From Takakia lepidozioides (lineage: Eukaryota; Streptophyta; Takakiopsida; Takakiales; Takakiaceae): a stretch of 64,000 nucleotides of DNA. Positions 10,925 through 20,905 of this stretch are shown piece after piece. The position numbers were made by a program, and so were the translations under genes. Within the stretch, counting starts at the first letter, position 1; each line of letters starts with the position of its first letter. The DNA is taken from contig CM060734.1 in NCBI GenBank assembly GCA_030704615.1, forward strand, positions 31,140,042-31,204,041, written 5' to 3'. Under the pieces are notes generated by a model that saw nothing but the letters and a program-made list of their open reading frames with translations, did no database searches and was not told where the DNA came from.

Positions 10925-12195
10925 CCTAGGGTGCAGGCGTATGAGATGATTAGGGGGCTTGAGCCAATCCCGTAGCTATATCTGTTGGAAGTTGGATGAG
11001 GGCATTATGGGTGCTGACAAGCAGGCCACATACACGTTTCGTGAGCTAAATAATGCTCTTGTCTAGTTGCTTAATGTCCGGGAGGAAGAAGAGTGCGGCA
11101 TGGAACGAATATTGAACCTGGGTTTTTAGGACTGATTGTATGATTGATAATTTGGGCCTAATGGCAACTGGGGATTTGAGGAGGGCCATGCTTTTATTGG
11201 CTAGTTTGGATAACGTGGAGCCTTTTTGAACGTGTCAGGTGAGAGACGGGACCAGTTGGATGCCTAGGTAAGTATATGGCTCATCTGGGCCTATGAAGAG
11301 GAAATGTTTGTTCTGGTAATGTATATATAATTTGCAGTGGGAGGCAATAGCGGATTTGGTGAGTCGGGTGTGATTTGTTGCCGCGGTAAAAGCACACTTG
11401 TGAAGACTAAGCTCCATACCGGACTAGTGGTTGAAGCGGTATAGTTTGCTGACTTGTCAGTGTAGGTGTTGTGGTTTATGTGCAATGATGGCTAGCTCAT
11501 CGGCATATGCTGCAACGGAGATTTCGCTTGAGGAAGTTTTGTATTGATATCCAATCTTGCCGCGAGCTATCCATCTGAGTAGGGGTTCCAAGAAAATAAT
11601 GAATAGGTAGGGGCTTAAGGTGTCTCCTTGGATAGTGCCGCGTAAAATTGGGATAGGTGGGATAGAGCCGTAATAGGCACCAGAGTATTCTGTAGTACTA
11701 TTTGTATAGATATTATATATAAGTTGAACGACGTCTGTGGGGTATCCAAGGTCTATCATGATGGCAAGTAATCGAGCATGATCTAGGGAGCCGAAGATAT
11801 TTTTAAATTAATGTAGAGGAAGTATGTATCTTGTTTTGTAAGTTTAGCGTATTCTAATGCGGATATGACGTATTGTATTTGTCGGGTTGTGCTTCTTATG
11901 GCTTTGAAGCCCTCTTGGGGATCATTGAGGATGCGATGTTGTTCTCCGTAGTTTGAAAGCATTGTGGTGAGCGTGCTGGTAAAGAGCTTATAGATAGTGT
12001 TGGCAAGCGCTATGGGTCTATAATTGGTGAGATCCATGTGATCATCTTTTTTGAATAGTAAGATGGTACGGCTATGCTTCCAGGAGTGCGGAATACGTTG
12101 TAATCGATAGCAGAGTTGGAAGAATTTAAAGAAGAGGTGGCGGAGTTGCGGGTCAAGTGCTTGGAGTATGGTGTTTGGTATAAAATTTGGGCCGG
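10925..12195 (-). pseudogene. LINE reverse transcriptase fragment, catalytically dead
   Basis: The minus strand encodes a non-LTR reverse transcriptase. Visible blocks are RIPHSWKHSRTILLFKKDDH, then NYRPIALANTIYKLF (finger/palm), GTIQGDTLSPYLFIIFLEPL, the motif C box AAYADELAII, and EPYTYLGIQLVPSL of the thumb region. A one-base deletion in an A run near 11810 breaks motif A. The usual YXDD is YADE, and the motif A aspartate is asparagine (YINLK). More stops follow downstream of 11235, and homology fades near 10925. It is a dead copy lacking endonuclease and 5' end. Confidence 0.88.
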
Positions 12196-12650
12196 GGCTG
12201 CCCCGCTAGACTATGCCCGGACATCTTGCTTGTACATGGTTTACCCATAAATTCCCCCCCCACCCACCGCCCCAACCCCAAACCCACTACAACAGATTCC
12301 GGCTTTAACGTCTGCCACATTTGCCCAGTCGTAGCATATATGTCTACAAAATGCAAGGGGGCAGTCCTGGTTGCCATTCGTGACCACCAAAAGTCGTATA
12401 TGCCACCTTGTACCTCCGCCACGTCAGGATCTGCGGTCAAACACATTTGACCAGATAGGGGAAGATGATAGATACGACTAGGAGTCATGGCCAAAACTGC
12501 AACAGTATGACGTGGGCATGGGAATGTATGACTGCCAGTATTCACGACTGCACGTGGCGATTGCCGGTTGCCCAAGGAGTGTCTACGTGGACGATGCAAA
12601 TATAAATGGATGAAACAGATGCAGGATGTGATTGCAAATGACGACATGTC
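12196..12650. other. Stretch upstream of the LINE fragment, unidentified
   Basis: Contains a C-rich run (12255-12290). Open frames cross it on both strands, but none has a recognisable domain; it may be LINE 5' region or unrelated. Confidence 0.3.
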
Positions 12651-12684
12651 AACATATCATTGCTCGCGGGCACCAAGCCACACC

Positions 12685-12770
12685 CTGTGAATGAAGGAAT
12701 GAATGGATGAATGAATGATTAGGATGACTTAGGATGAGTGAACTAAGATGAATTAGGATGAATGTGCTTG
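12685..12770. repeat. ATGA-rich minisatellite-like tract
   Basis: Imperfect GGATGAATGAATG and AGGATGA(A/C)T units occur in a run, with one strand poor in C. Confidence 0.6.
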
Positions 12771-12910
12771 AATTTAGGGTTGCTAGGTCGCAGTGTTAAG
12801 CATGAGGATAATAAGTAGTAAAAACATTTAACTACTGTTTCACTGACCCAGCAGATTAACAGTAAACTAATCGACTGTTGGTTAAGGTTAGTGAAACAAA
12901 ACGACTGCAT

Positions 12911-13090
12911 TATGAACGTATGATACACAAACGCCTTGCTGGCAACTATTGGATGAACGTATCAAACATAACTTTGTGCACTGGATGAACGTATGAACGA
13001 ATGATACAACAAACACCTTGTTGGCAACTATTGGATGAACATATGAACAAATAATAATGCAAATGCTGAGCTGGCAGTATTGGATGAACT
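12911..13090. repeat. Degenerate ~50-bp tandem repeat
   Basis: Units begin GGATGAAC at 12951, 12983, 13033 and 13082 and contain CCTTGTTGGCAACTATT or variants. The unit at 12951 is shortened to 32 bp and the others are 50 bp. Confidence 0.7.
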
Positions 13091-13124
13091 GACAGTGAAA
13101 CTCATTTAAAGATTCATTTTGGAT

Positions 13125-13235
13125 GAATGGATGAAATTAAAATGGCCAAAAAAAATGGAAAAACAAATGAATGGATGGATATATTGATGGAAAACCCAAA
13201 ATCCATCCATCTATCGCTACATTCATCCATCCAGT
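13125..13235. repeat. Imperfect hairpin of ATGGATGG / CCATCCAT arms
   Basis: GAATGGATGAA and AATGGATGGATAT on the left face ATCCATCCAT and TTCATCCATCC on the right, around a short AT-rich loop. A transcript would fold back on itself. Confidence 0.6.
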
Positions 13236-13296
13236 CGTGAGTAGAGGGGACTTAGCGTTTTTTTTTTGTCTCCCTTGCCATCTGTTTGTTTTCTTT

Positions 13297-13460
13297 GTGT
13301 CGAGTTTGATCGTGAGAGACGAACAAACAGGACGGAGCTGTGTTTGCTTTCTTATAGTGTCGAGTCTGATCATGAGAGACGTCGATCAGGGCGGAGCTAT
13401 GTTTGTTTTGTTTCAGTGTCGAGTCTGATCATGAGAGACTACGAGCGGAGCTGGTGGGAT
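13297..13460. repeat. 60-bp tandem repeat, about 2.7 copies
   Basis: Units start GTGTCGAGT(T/C)TGATC at 13297, 13357 and 13416, with CGTGAGAGAC or CATGAGAGAC and a GGAGCT(G/A)TGTTTG core in each. Confidence 0.85.
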
Positions 13461-13479
13461 AGGGGGCGGACAGGGACTC

Positions 13480-13581
13480 AAACCCTAGAATCGGGGCATG
13501 AAGATGTGGTGCACGATGTGGCCATTGACTACTATGGGAAGCGGCTGGCCACCTTCACGATGGACAACCGCAATCACAAGG
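13480..13581 (+). pseudogene. SEC13 gene fragment (first WD40 blade)
   Basis: The plus strand reads [20 protein letters not shown] and then [11 protein letters not shown]. That matches the N-terminal blade of SEC13, a WD40 protein of the COPII coat and nuclear pore, where a GHED-x-VHD-x4-DYYGKRLAT block is highly conserved. Only about 36 residues are present, and the rest is replaced by PPR sequence in another frame. It is a captured or deleted gene piece. Confidence 0.7.
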
Positions 13582-13589
13582 TGTGGTTT

Positions 13590-13944
13590 TTTCTCAATGT
13601 ACGATGTGAAGAAGTTTGTCCATCTTGCAACAAAAGGCTTAAAGCCAAATGCGCTTGCCACCTATGAGCAAATGATTGAGCAAGGGGTATTGCCCAACAA
13701 AGTCATGTTCATTTGCGTTCTCAATGCATGTGCGAGCTTGGCAACCCTGGAAAAGGGAAAAGAGGTCCATGCTGCGATCGATGTTGGAACAGAGTCATAT
13801 TTGAATATGGAGAATACTCTCGTTGATATGTATGCCAAGTGTGGGGCTGCAGCTGGCCAGTGGGGTGATCCCACAGTGGCGAGAGCAATGATGAAGGACA
13901 AAGGTGTCAGAAAGGAGGCAGGGCAGAAGTGGCTGCAGGCGTGA
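13590..13944 (+). pseudogene. PPR gene fragment with internal deletion
   Basis: The frame reads [20 protein letters not shown] and [20 protein letters not shown], then LVDMYAKCG, all PPR repeats. It then jumps straight to the E-type end, [18 protein letters not shown], and a stop at 13942-13944. The missing repeats between MYAKCG and the E end show an internal deletion. The following 3' UTR (to about 14060) matches a severed tail at 3935-4105. It follows a SEC13 fragment directly. Confidence 0.75.
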
Positions 13945-14329
13945 ATTATGACAGGGCTGCTAAATTTGAGTTGGACTTCAGATTTCTTGAAGAGCACTTG
14001 GGGTTGACCTTCACAACATCTTTTTTTTGGGCTCGAAATTGAATGAAGGAATGAAGCTCTACCAAGGGGATTTACCTCGGCAACAAGCCACCTTACCTTT
14101 GTCTGCTCGCGGAGTGGGTCTACTCTCCAGTGCCACCACTGCTCCTTGTGCTTTCCTCGGCAGTTGGGCTCTGGTTGCTCCAGCCCTTGCGCGTCCCGAG
14201 TTCTATGTGACCAGCGGCCCCTACTCATGTATAACATTGCTCACGTGGATAACGGTTCACTCTCATTCCAACAACATCTCCAATATGCACGGGACCTTTT
14301 TCATGCGGGCTTGCCTTATGCCATTTGAG

Positions 14330-15239
14330 CAGCTGGTTACTCGGGGCTTGGACCATCTCCAGGAGACCATCGTGGATCGCGTGCACCAACAAACCTTTTC
14401 TAGCATGCTTTCTGATGCATCTTCTGATGTGCATCGTGCCAGGCTCTTATCTTGTGGGGGGACCGGGGGCGGGTGCGTGGCTTATCGCAAGATCCACTAT
14501 CACACCGTTTCGCTTGTCATCTCCAATCTTTGCCACGGCTCTCCGCATTCATCTTGGCTTACCACATCCTTATATGCTTGGCTTACAACGTTGTGACCAA
14601 CCCATCGATCCACTTGCTGTTCATCTCCTTCGTTGTCCATGTGGAGGAGATCGTACAGCGACCCATGATGTTGTGCGGGACGCCATCGCCTCTGTTGCTC
14701 GAGAGGCTGGATTCCATGTATTGCGGGAGCAAACTCACATGCTTCCCTTTCGTATGCCTCAGTCCACTCGTCGGCGAGTCTACATCGTCCTATCTCGAGA
14801 TGGTTTATGCACCCTTGCAGATGTTGTCATTGCCAATCCCACTCGATCCGACTTACTTTCTCGCTCGGCCTCTTCCCAAGGCATTGCCACTTTGATTGCT
14901 GCGCAGACCAAGCAACGAAGACTATCAAGACCGTCATCCCACATATGCGTTCCTTCCACTGGCTGTGGAGATCTTTGGATGTCTTCAGTTCGACGACTTT
15001 CTTCGTATTTGTGCTCATCATGCTGCTAACAACAAGATCAATGGCATTCCCCATGCTTCTGTCTTTGTAGCTTTCTATAGACAACGGTTTCCGTAGCACT
15101 ACAAAGGGCACAGGCTATGTCCATCTTTCATCGGGCTACTTTAGCCGGCGTGGCTTCGTCTCATCTTCATGCTCTTCCCGATGTCACACCCATTTCTTTG
15201 TCTGATGTCATTAAGGCAGTTGGATGGGACGAGACTTAA
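14330..15239 (+). pseudogene. C-terminal part of a plant non-LTR retrotransposon ORF, frameshifted
   Basis: Read across three frames it gives HRARLLSCGG, GAWLIARSTITPFRLSS, LRIHLGLPHP, VHLLRCPCGGDRTATHDVVR, DAIASVAREAGFHVLREQTH, then LADVVIANPTRSDLLSRSAS and AFLPLAVEIFGCL, ending VIKAVGWDET and a stop. I recognise this as the restriction-endonuclease-like tail found after reverse transcriptase in many plant RT-like ORFs. Frame changes near 14460, 14920 and 15095 make it a pseudogene. The upstream limit is uncertain. Confidence 0.65.
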
Positions 15240-15282
15240 GTTCTAGATAAAACTTGTTGTCGAGCTGTTTGTCCTATGGGAG

Positions 15283-15739
15283 AAACTTGTACAGAGCTAG
15301 TTCGTCCCATGTTCACTATTAAGATTGCCTGGCGTGTTTCTGTGCAGGATACACAGTCCCACACTAAAATGGATGCATCAGTACTGGCGCTGTGGAAATT
15401 CTGGGGCGGTGGAAAATTCTTGGAGGCCGACGTTGTTGTCAGGGGTTACTTATCTGGGATTGGCAGCTTCTTCGTATTTTCAAATGGTACTAGAATAGTT
15501 GTGAATAGTTTCAGCTGCGGTAATTAGATACAGCGATAGTTGTTCAAAGAACACCATCATTGTGTCTCGATTGCCCGATGAGCCTTGTAGTGCATGTGGC
15601 TTGTTCTCCGATCTTCGCCAAAGTTGGGGAATGGATACTTACATGCCTTTTCATAATAAACTTTAAAGTGACATAAATACCCTATTCACAGCTGATGCAA
15701 GTGCCTTTTTAAGAGAAATTTGTCCAAGGATGTTCGTTT
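15283..15739 (-). repeat. Long inverted repeat, arm 2
   Basis: Reverse-complement counterpart of 2308-2800, about 457 bp, about 12.5 kb away. The ends of the similarity are near ACAAGTTTCTC on one side and AACATCCTTG on the other. Confidence 0.8.
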
Positions 15740-15964
15740 GCTGGAACTCCGTGGCTAATTTTTTCCTTCAAGTTCATCTCGACAGTGCCGTCAGTAATCT
15801 TATATATTCGAGATATATTCAAATGTTAACTGCGAGTCCTGGAAGTAGAATATCTCGGGCGCTCCATGGGCAGGCGCACAAGGGAGATCAAACTTGATTA
15901 GGAAATATCTCCATGAGCAGCTCATGTGCATAAGAACAATGGAGTACTTACAACTTTGAATCAA

Positions 15965-16480
15965 ATTTAAGGTACGACATAATCTTGAGCAGCAAATGCC
16001 AGTCTTCATAGCAATTTTCCTGCACCCGGGGTACCGATGATGGGAACTCGGAAGCCACCCATTCATCGTGTGCAATCTTATTATCAACCTTTTACAAGTC
16101 ATGTTCAGAGGTGAAACTGATGTTCTCATTCAAAAATTCATGCTCGCATATTTTCTCCGAAATGAAACTTGGGTTTACATATCCACATTGTGTTTTATGG
16201 ATGACACATGATGATTCGATTGAATTAATTTTTCCTGCAAAAACATTCGTAACTTAGTAAGGTACTACCACAAATAGTCTGAAAGGGATACCAATCTTGA
16301 GCCGAGAGAGAGCCTCCTGTGCCACGTTGTGCACGTTCTGAAGTTTCTCCGGGTTTCCTTCCTCACGATCTTTGCTACGCGCGCGACTTCATCGGTCATG
16401 GGCATACACGGAGGAGCTTGTTTGTCAATCTCGAACACAACTTTCGATCCACAAACATGACGATATGACCCGGGCCACAA
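15965..16480 (-). other. Coding-like fragments of an unidentified gene
   Basis: Two pieces on the minus strand look translated. One at about 15969-16092 gives HDEWVASEFPSSVPRVQENC and YEDWHLLLKIMSYLKF, followed by a GTAAGT donor. One at about 16270-16440 gives a VFEIDKQAPPCMPMTDEVAR frame, and in a shifted frame EKLQNVHNVAQEALSRLKI, with a possible GTATCC donor. I could not join them in one frame or name a family. They may be exons of a decayed gene. Confidence 0.3.
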
Positions 16481-16539
16481 CATGTGGCAATGCCACAGTG
16501 TAAATGTGTTCAGATAGATAGTGTCCACAAGCACTAAGT

Positions 16540-18055
16540 AATAAAGCGGTTCATGCCCTAAAGGCTAAATGTTCGCTGTCATATCTCCATATATACAGAT
16601 ATAATATGACGATATAATTTGGATGTTCAATAGGACGTAGCTGGAGTGGTTGGAAATTTGAGTGAGGTGAAGCTCCTTCCTTCCCATGTGAACCCAGGGA
16701 TGCTTAGCAAACCATCAACGATCCACTGCCGCATATATTGCTGCTTCTGTGATCACTGCTCTCCTCACTGATATTCAGCATCCCGCTCGCTTTGTGAGCT
16801 TTGAGGGCCATTTGTAACACCAAACTGCAGAACTTGTCTGCAACAGAAGCTTCCGCTGCGAGGGGAGGGTTGCTCTTCAGGCACGTATAATTTATAAATC
16901 TAGATCCTCACTGTACTGATCTTTTCAAATTCTACCACGGTGTTTGCACGATGAAGGAAACTTAGCAATGATCCTTCATCTGTCATCAGTTCAAGCTTAA
17001 GAAAGCAGCACCCTAGATTGTACGTAGTTCACCTGCTGCTAAAGCTAACGACAGCTTGGAAGGAGGCCGGCCTACAGAGACAAAGCAAGAGCTAAGAAAA
17101 AAGAAGCCCGCTAATTAAGTACAGAGCCAACCTGGAAGGTGCAAGGCCCTCACTCCAGCAGCAGCTACTTAATAACTACATTCAGACGGTTCTGAGGCGG
17201 TTTAGTTTTGATTCTCAAGATTTCGATCACGTGTCCCATGTGGTATTTTGACTTATCAGTTGGGGAGCAGGAATTGTTTCCTCATGTGGTATTTTGACTC
17301 ATCAGTTCGCACTCAGTCGAATAGTTGCACGTCAAGTTGGTCCATACTTGGAAACTTTCTAAATGCGAGAATGCCCGGAAGTCGTCGCCTTCAACTAACT
17401 GCTCCTCGACACTTCGACAATGCATGTGTTGCCCTTATGAGCTGCCATTTGACTATCCAGTTGAGGCATTTGGAGACACAGAGTCCGGAGCCACAGTCAG
17501 GATTTAATGCAACTACGTAGGACCTTCACTTGAGACGCAATCGGGCCAGTCAGGCCAGCTGGAGGTAGGGAGCATGGCTGACTGGACCTGTAGGAGCAAA
17601 TCCGTGCCCATGCAGAACTGCTTAAGCGGGCGTCTTCCTCGACAAACATGCAGCTGATTCAGATCTGAGCGTGCAATGGGACTTTGGGCGTCCAATGAGC
17701 TTCGGACTGTGATTATCCCCGCTCATGTAAAATTACCAATCAGATCTTATCCTAGTAGGTTGGCGGGGAAAACATAAATTGCCTTGTGATGGACTAGGTA
17801 CTAGTTGAAACCAGAAACACGGAGATCATGCAGCTCAAAATGCAGGAGCCGCTCACAAACTCTCGTGTGATAAGTAGGACACTCATTGTCGAACTAATGG
17901 TAACTTCCTCGGTAACTTCAGGTTTCCTTTCCTGACCAGTAGCTTCCCTGGTATCTTCCTTTCCTTCCCTTCCCTTTAGAATTCGTTACCAAGCACGAAG
18001 ACAAAGTCATCCTAGCCAAGATCAGCTCATCGTATCCATCCAATCTGTAGAGAGC
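16540..18055. other. Intergenic stretch upstream of the glycine-rich gene
   Basis: No gene is supported. A 25-bp near-perfect direct repeat, CATGTGGTATTTTGACT(T/C)AT and the next bases, occurs at about 17238 and 17283. A CTTCC/CCTTT pyrimidine-rich tract lies at 17940-17982. Confidence 0.5.
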
Positions 18056-18059
18056 GTCG

Positions 18060-18066
18060 TATAAAA
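18060..18066 (+). promoter_or_regulatory. TATA box of the glycine-rich protein gene
   Basis: TATAAAA lies 52 bp before the chosen ATG, giving an expected transcription start near 18090. Confidence 0.65.
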
Positions 18067-18095
18067 TGGGATCCTCTTCCACACACACTTTATCG

Positions 18096-18110
18096 ATGGT
18101 CTCTTGGTGA
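18096..18110 (+). promoter_or_regulatory. Four-codon upstream ORF
   Basis: ATG GTC TCT TGG TGA ends 7 bp before the main ATG at 18118. If transcription starts near 18090 it would be the first ATG of the leader and could dampen or permit re-initiation. Confidence 0.4.
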
Positions 18111-18117
18111 GGGAGCT

Positions 18118-20905
18118 ATGGCGACTCTTCATCTCCTTGGGTCTAGGGGACGTATGGCTCTACCCTCGCTGGCTCTGCTTCTCCTGGTTGCCAACACCCT
18201 TATACTGTTGACCTCTGCTAGACTGCTCGACCCAAAAGATTCCGAATTTGAGCTCGAAGGACAGAGACGTTTACTGGAGATCACTGGCGAAGACAAAAAG
18301 GTACAACTAAACTCAGAGCTGTCCGTCCTTCTTTCAGTTTTCAGGGTACAAAGTTTACGTGCACGCATGATTTCTTTTAATGCCATGTACAAGTCTATTG
18401 TCGTATATGCACTGTAGAAAAACCTGCTCTAGTTATTTTGATGGAGGAGCGGGTGTACATAGGATTTCTGATCAGGCCTATCAGGCGAAATTGCTATCCA
18501 CACAGGTCTTCTAATCCCTGCCCTCTCATTGATTTACCATTCCAGAGTATGGCATGTGGCTATTTTTCGCTGCGGAAGCTATGAGCATAGGCGCTTGTGA
18601 GCTAAGTAGACTCAAGATGTCCCAAGAGTTGCAAGCACAATTCTCTAAAAATCTTAAATTATACGTGAACGGTACTTACTGGTAATTGCATCATAATTAG
18701 ATTCTCAATTTGCACGATGTATGGAGCCTCAGATTCACGATCCACAATCCCAGCACGCCTCTCATGCAGAGATGAAGCTGACCCGTCGGATGTTTGCGAT
18801 GACCTGTTCAAAACGTTTGCTTATTTAAAGATTTCTCTTGGTGGAATTGCAAGGCTTGGTCGAGATCTGCACAAAATCAATGTGCGGATACAGGGTTCAA
18901 ATGATCAGTTTGATCTTGAATTGGATATGTAACAAGCTCCTTAATATTGTGTATTTGCTTGTCCCAATATACCAGCAGGTAGAGACTTCTTCTGCACAAA
19001 CAGAGGTTCCCAACAAAGTAAGCGAAAATGTTGATGGAGAAGAAAAATGGGGCCACGGACGGGGACACGAAGGTGGTCATCGTGGCGGTGGATGGGTGAG
19101 CCAATTTTGAGGATGTTCAGATACAGAGCTAGTCCTCCTTTTTGCTCCCTTTAATTTAGTATCATGAATCATCCTGGTCCCTGCAACTTCCATGTTTTTA
19201 TTACTAAGTATATATGGAGATTCATGATCCACAATCCCAGTAGACTAGATTGATTGATCATGAAAAACAATTTTGAGTGAATTTTGTGTGGGTCAACTGG
19301 TCCAGCTCATCTTGAATTAAATCGGCCAAAATATGAGCAATACAGTTGAGGCTTGGTCGAGATGAGATCGAGATCTGCACAAAGTGATGTTTGGTTGACC
19401 AGATCAACGTATGGATATATATATGTATGTCATTGAATCTGTCAAGTGGGATATCAAACTGATGCATATGAGTCCGATTTGTTCCATACCAACAGCGGGG
19501 CCACGGCCATGGACACGGTGGTCGTGGTGGAGGAGGAGGAGGAGGATATGGTGATGACAGTGGAGGAGATGCCGAAGTGAGCCAAATTGAGGGTGAGAGC
19601 AAATATGGAAGAGGTAGGGAATCATACCAGACCACCACTGGTGACAGAAATCAAATAAAAGCTTTGTTCAAGTGCGTGTGCACGTGGTGGGCAATGAATG
19701 CTCCAGAAATCGCTGGATATACTAATCTTCGTTATGAAATGTGCTTGACCTTGGCCTCTATGATGCCTGATCTGGACTATGTCTGAGCTTGGACTTGACC
19801 ATCTATGTAACTTCCATTTAGGTAATCTGTACTCCTAGATATGTAACTCACAACTTTTATCTGTCGGTCTAAACATATGTATGTAGGCTTTGAAGTGAGT
19901 TCACTTGTTGAGAGCCAGTCCCGGAGCTCTCCTGGAATCATAAGTGCACACAAGGTCATTTTGCCAATGCAGATTGTACAAGAAAGCTCCTGACAAATAA
20001 CTACTACATGCATGTATAGATACAGTCTATTGCGTGAAGTTAAATTATGGTTGGAGAATTCATACATATATTGGTGACAGGTGGAGGTGGATATGGAGGA
20101 GGGGGATATGGAGGTGGCGGTTATGGAGGAGACCGTGGTGGTGGTGGATATGGAGGAGGCCGTGGTGGTGGTGGATATGGAGGTGGCCGTGGTGGTGGTG
20201 GATATGGAGGTGGCCGTGGTGGTGGTGGTGGTACTCACGTTTCTCCCTGATACAGTTTTTTCACACATCTAGGCTTCCACTTATAAGCGCTGGAGTGAAC
20301 TTGTTGCTGGTCCTGCAAACTGATAAGCTTGCAGTTACACTTGACAGTGCATGCAGTTGAGAACTGACCAGTCCTAGAGGCGCTCTCCTTGTGTCATAAG
20401 TGCACACAAAGCTCCTTTTGCCTCAATGCAGGTGGTACGAGAAACTTGAAAGCTCGACTGACAAATAACTAGTCTAGAATATAGATGCAGTCAGATGCAG
20501 TCTATTGCGCAGAAGTTAAATTTTGGTTAGACAATTACTTGCTTTGAATATGTTAATTAATACATGTATATTGGTGATCTCAGGTTATGGAGGGGGAGGA
20601 GGCCGTTATGGTGGTACTCACGTTTTTCCCTGATTGAGTTTTTCACGTGTACATCTAGGCTTACACCTTTTAGCTCCCTTTTAGGCGTTGGAGTGAACTT
20701 GTTGCTTCCTGCAAATCGATAATCTTGCAGTTATGTACACTTGACACATGCACATCTGAAGCTCACTTTGCCTCACAGATACTGAACTACTTCTACAAAG
20801 ACATAATGACTTCTCTGTTCTGATCTTCTCTAGCACTTGCTTGAATTTAAGTAGTTTGATTAATAAGCAGCTTCGTGATGTCCAGGTGGAGGCGGTGGAA
20901 AATAA
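18118..20905 (+). CDS. Secreted glycine-rich protein, six exons
   Basis: Exons by splice signals and phase: 18118-18300, 18979-19095, 19496-19592, 20081-20230, 20584-20613, 20886-20905, giving 198 residues. Phases agree at every junction (0, 0, 1, 1, 1). Residues 1-35 contain a signal peptide (LPSLALLLLVANTLILLTSA); an ATG at codon 12 is an alternative start with a shorter leader. Exon 1 continues as RLLDPKDSEFELEGQRRLL. Exons 2 and 3 carry His-Gly runs (GHGRGHEGGHRGGGW and RGHGHGHGGRGG). Exons 4-6 carry GGGY and GGGRGGGGYGGGR repeats, ending GGGGGK. Such proteins are structural or stress-related cell-wall proteins; His-Gly runs may bind metal, which is inference. Retaining intron 4 or 5 would end the protein with THVSP or THVFP. 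Confidence 0.75.
18700..19592 (+). repeat. Tandem duplication of exon-intron block (exons 2 and 3 of the glycine-rich gene)
   Basis: The intron and exon at 18700-19110 resemble 19195-19595. Shared strings include TTCA(C/T)GATCCACAATCCCAG, AGGCTTGGTCGAGAT, GAGATCTGCACAAA, and a GTGAGCCAA(T)TTTGAGG at both exon ends. Confidence 0.65.
19905..20750 (+). repeat. Tandem duplication of exon-intron block (exons 4 and 5 of the glycine-rich gene)
   Basis: The block 19905-20360 resembles 20375-20750 through the preceding intron (CATAAGTGCACACAA, GACAAATAACTA, CAGTCTATTGCG, ATATTGGTGA), the Gly exon, and the following intron (GTACTCACGTTT(C/T)TCCCTGA, ACATCTAGGCTT, GGAGTGAACTTGTTGCT, CTTGCAGTTA). Confidence 0.8.

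Noticed and set aside
12153-12647. Minus-strand 164-residue ORF
   Set aside because: It overlaps the LINE fragment in another frame and has no recognisable family.
20034-20360. Trp/Arg-rich and Val/Met/Glu-rich ORFs over the glycine repeats
   Set aside because: Off-frame readings of GGTGGA-type codons; the Gly frame alone matches exon phases and a signal peptide.
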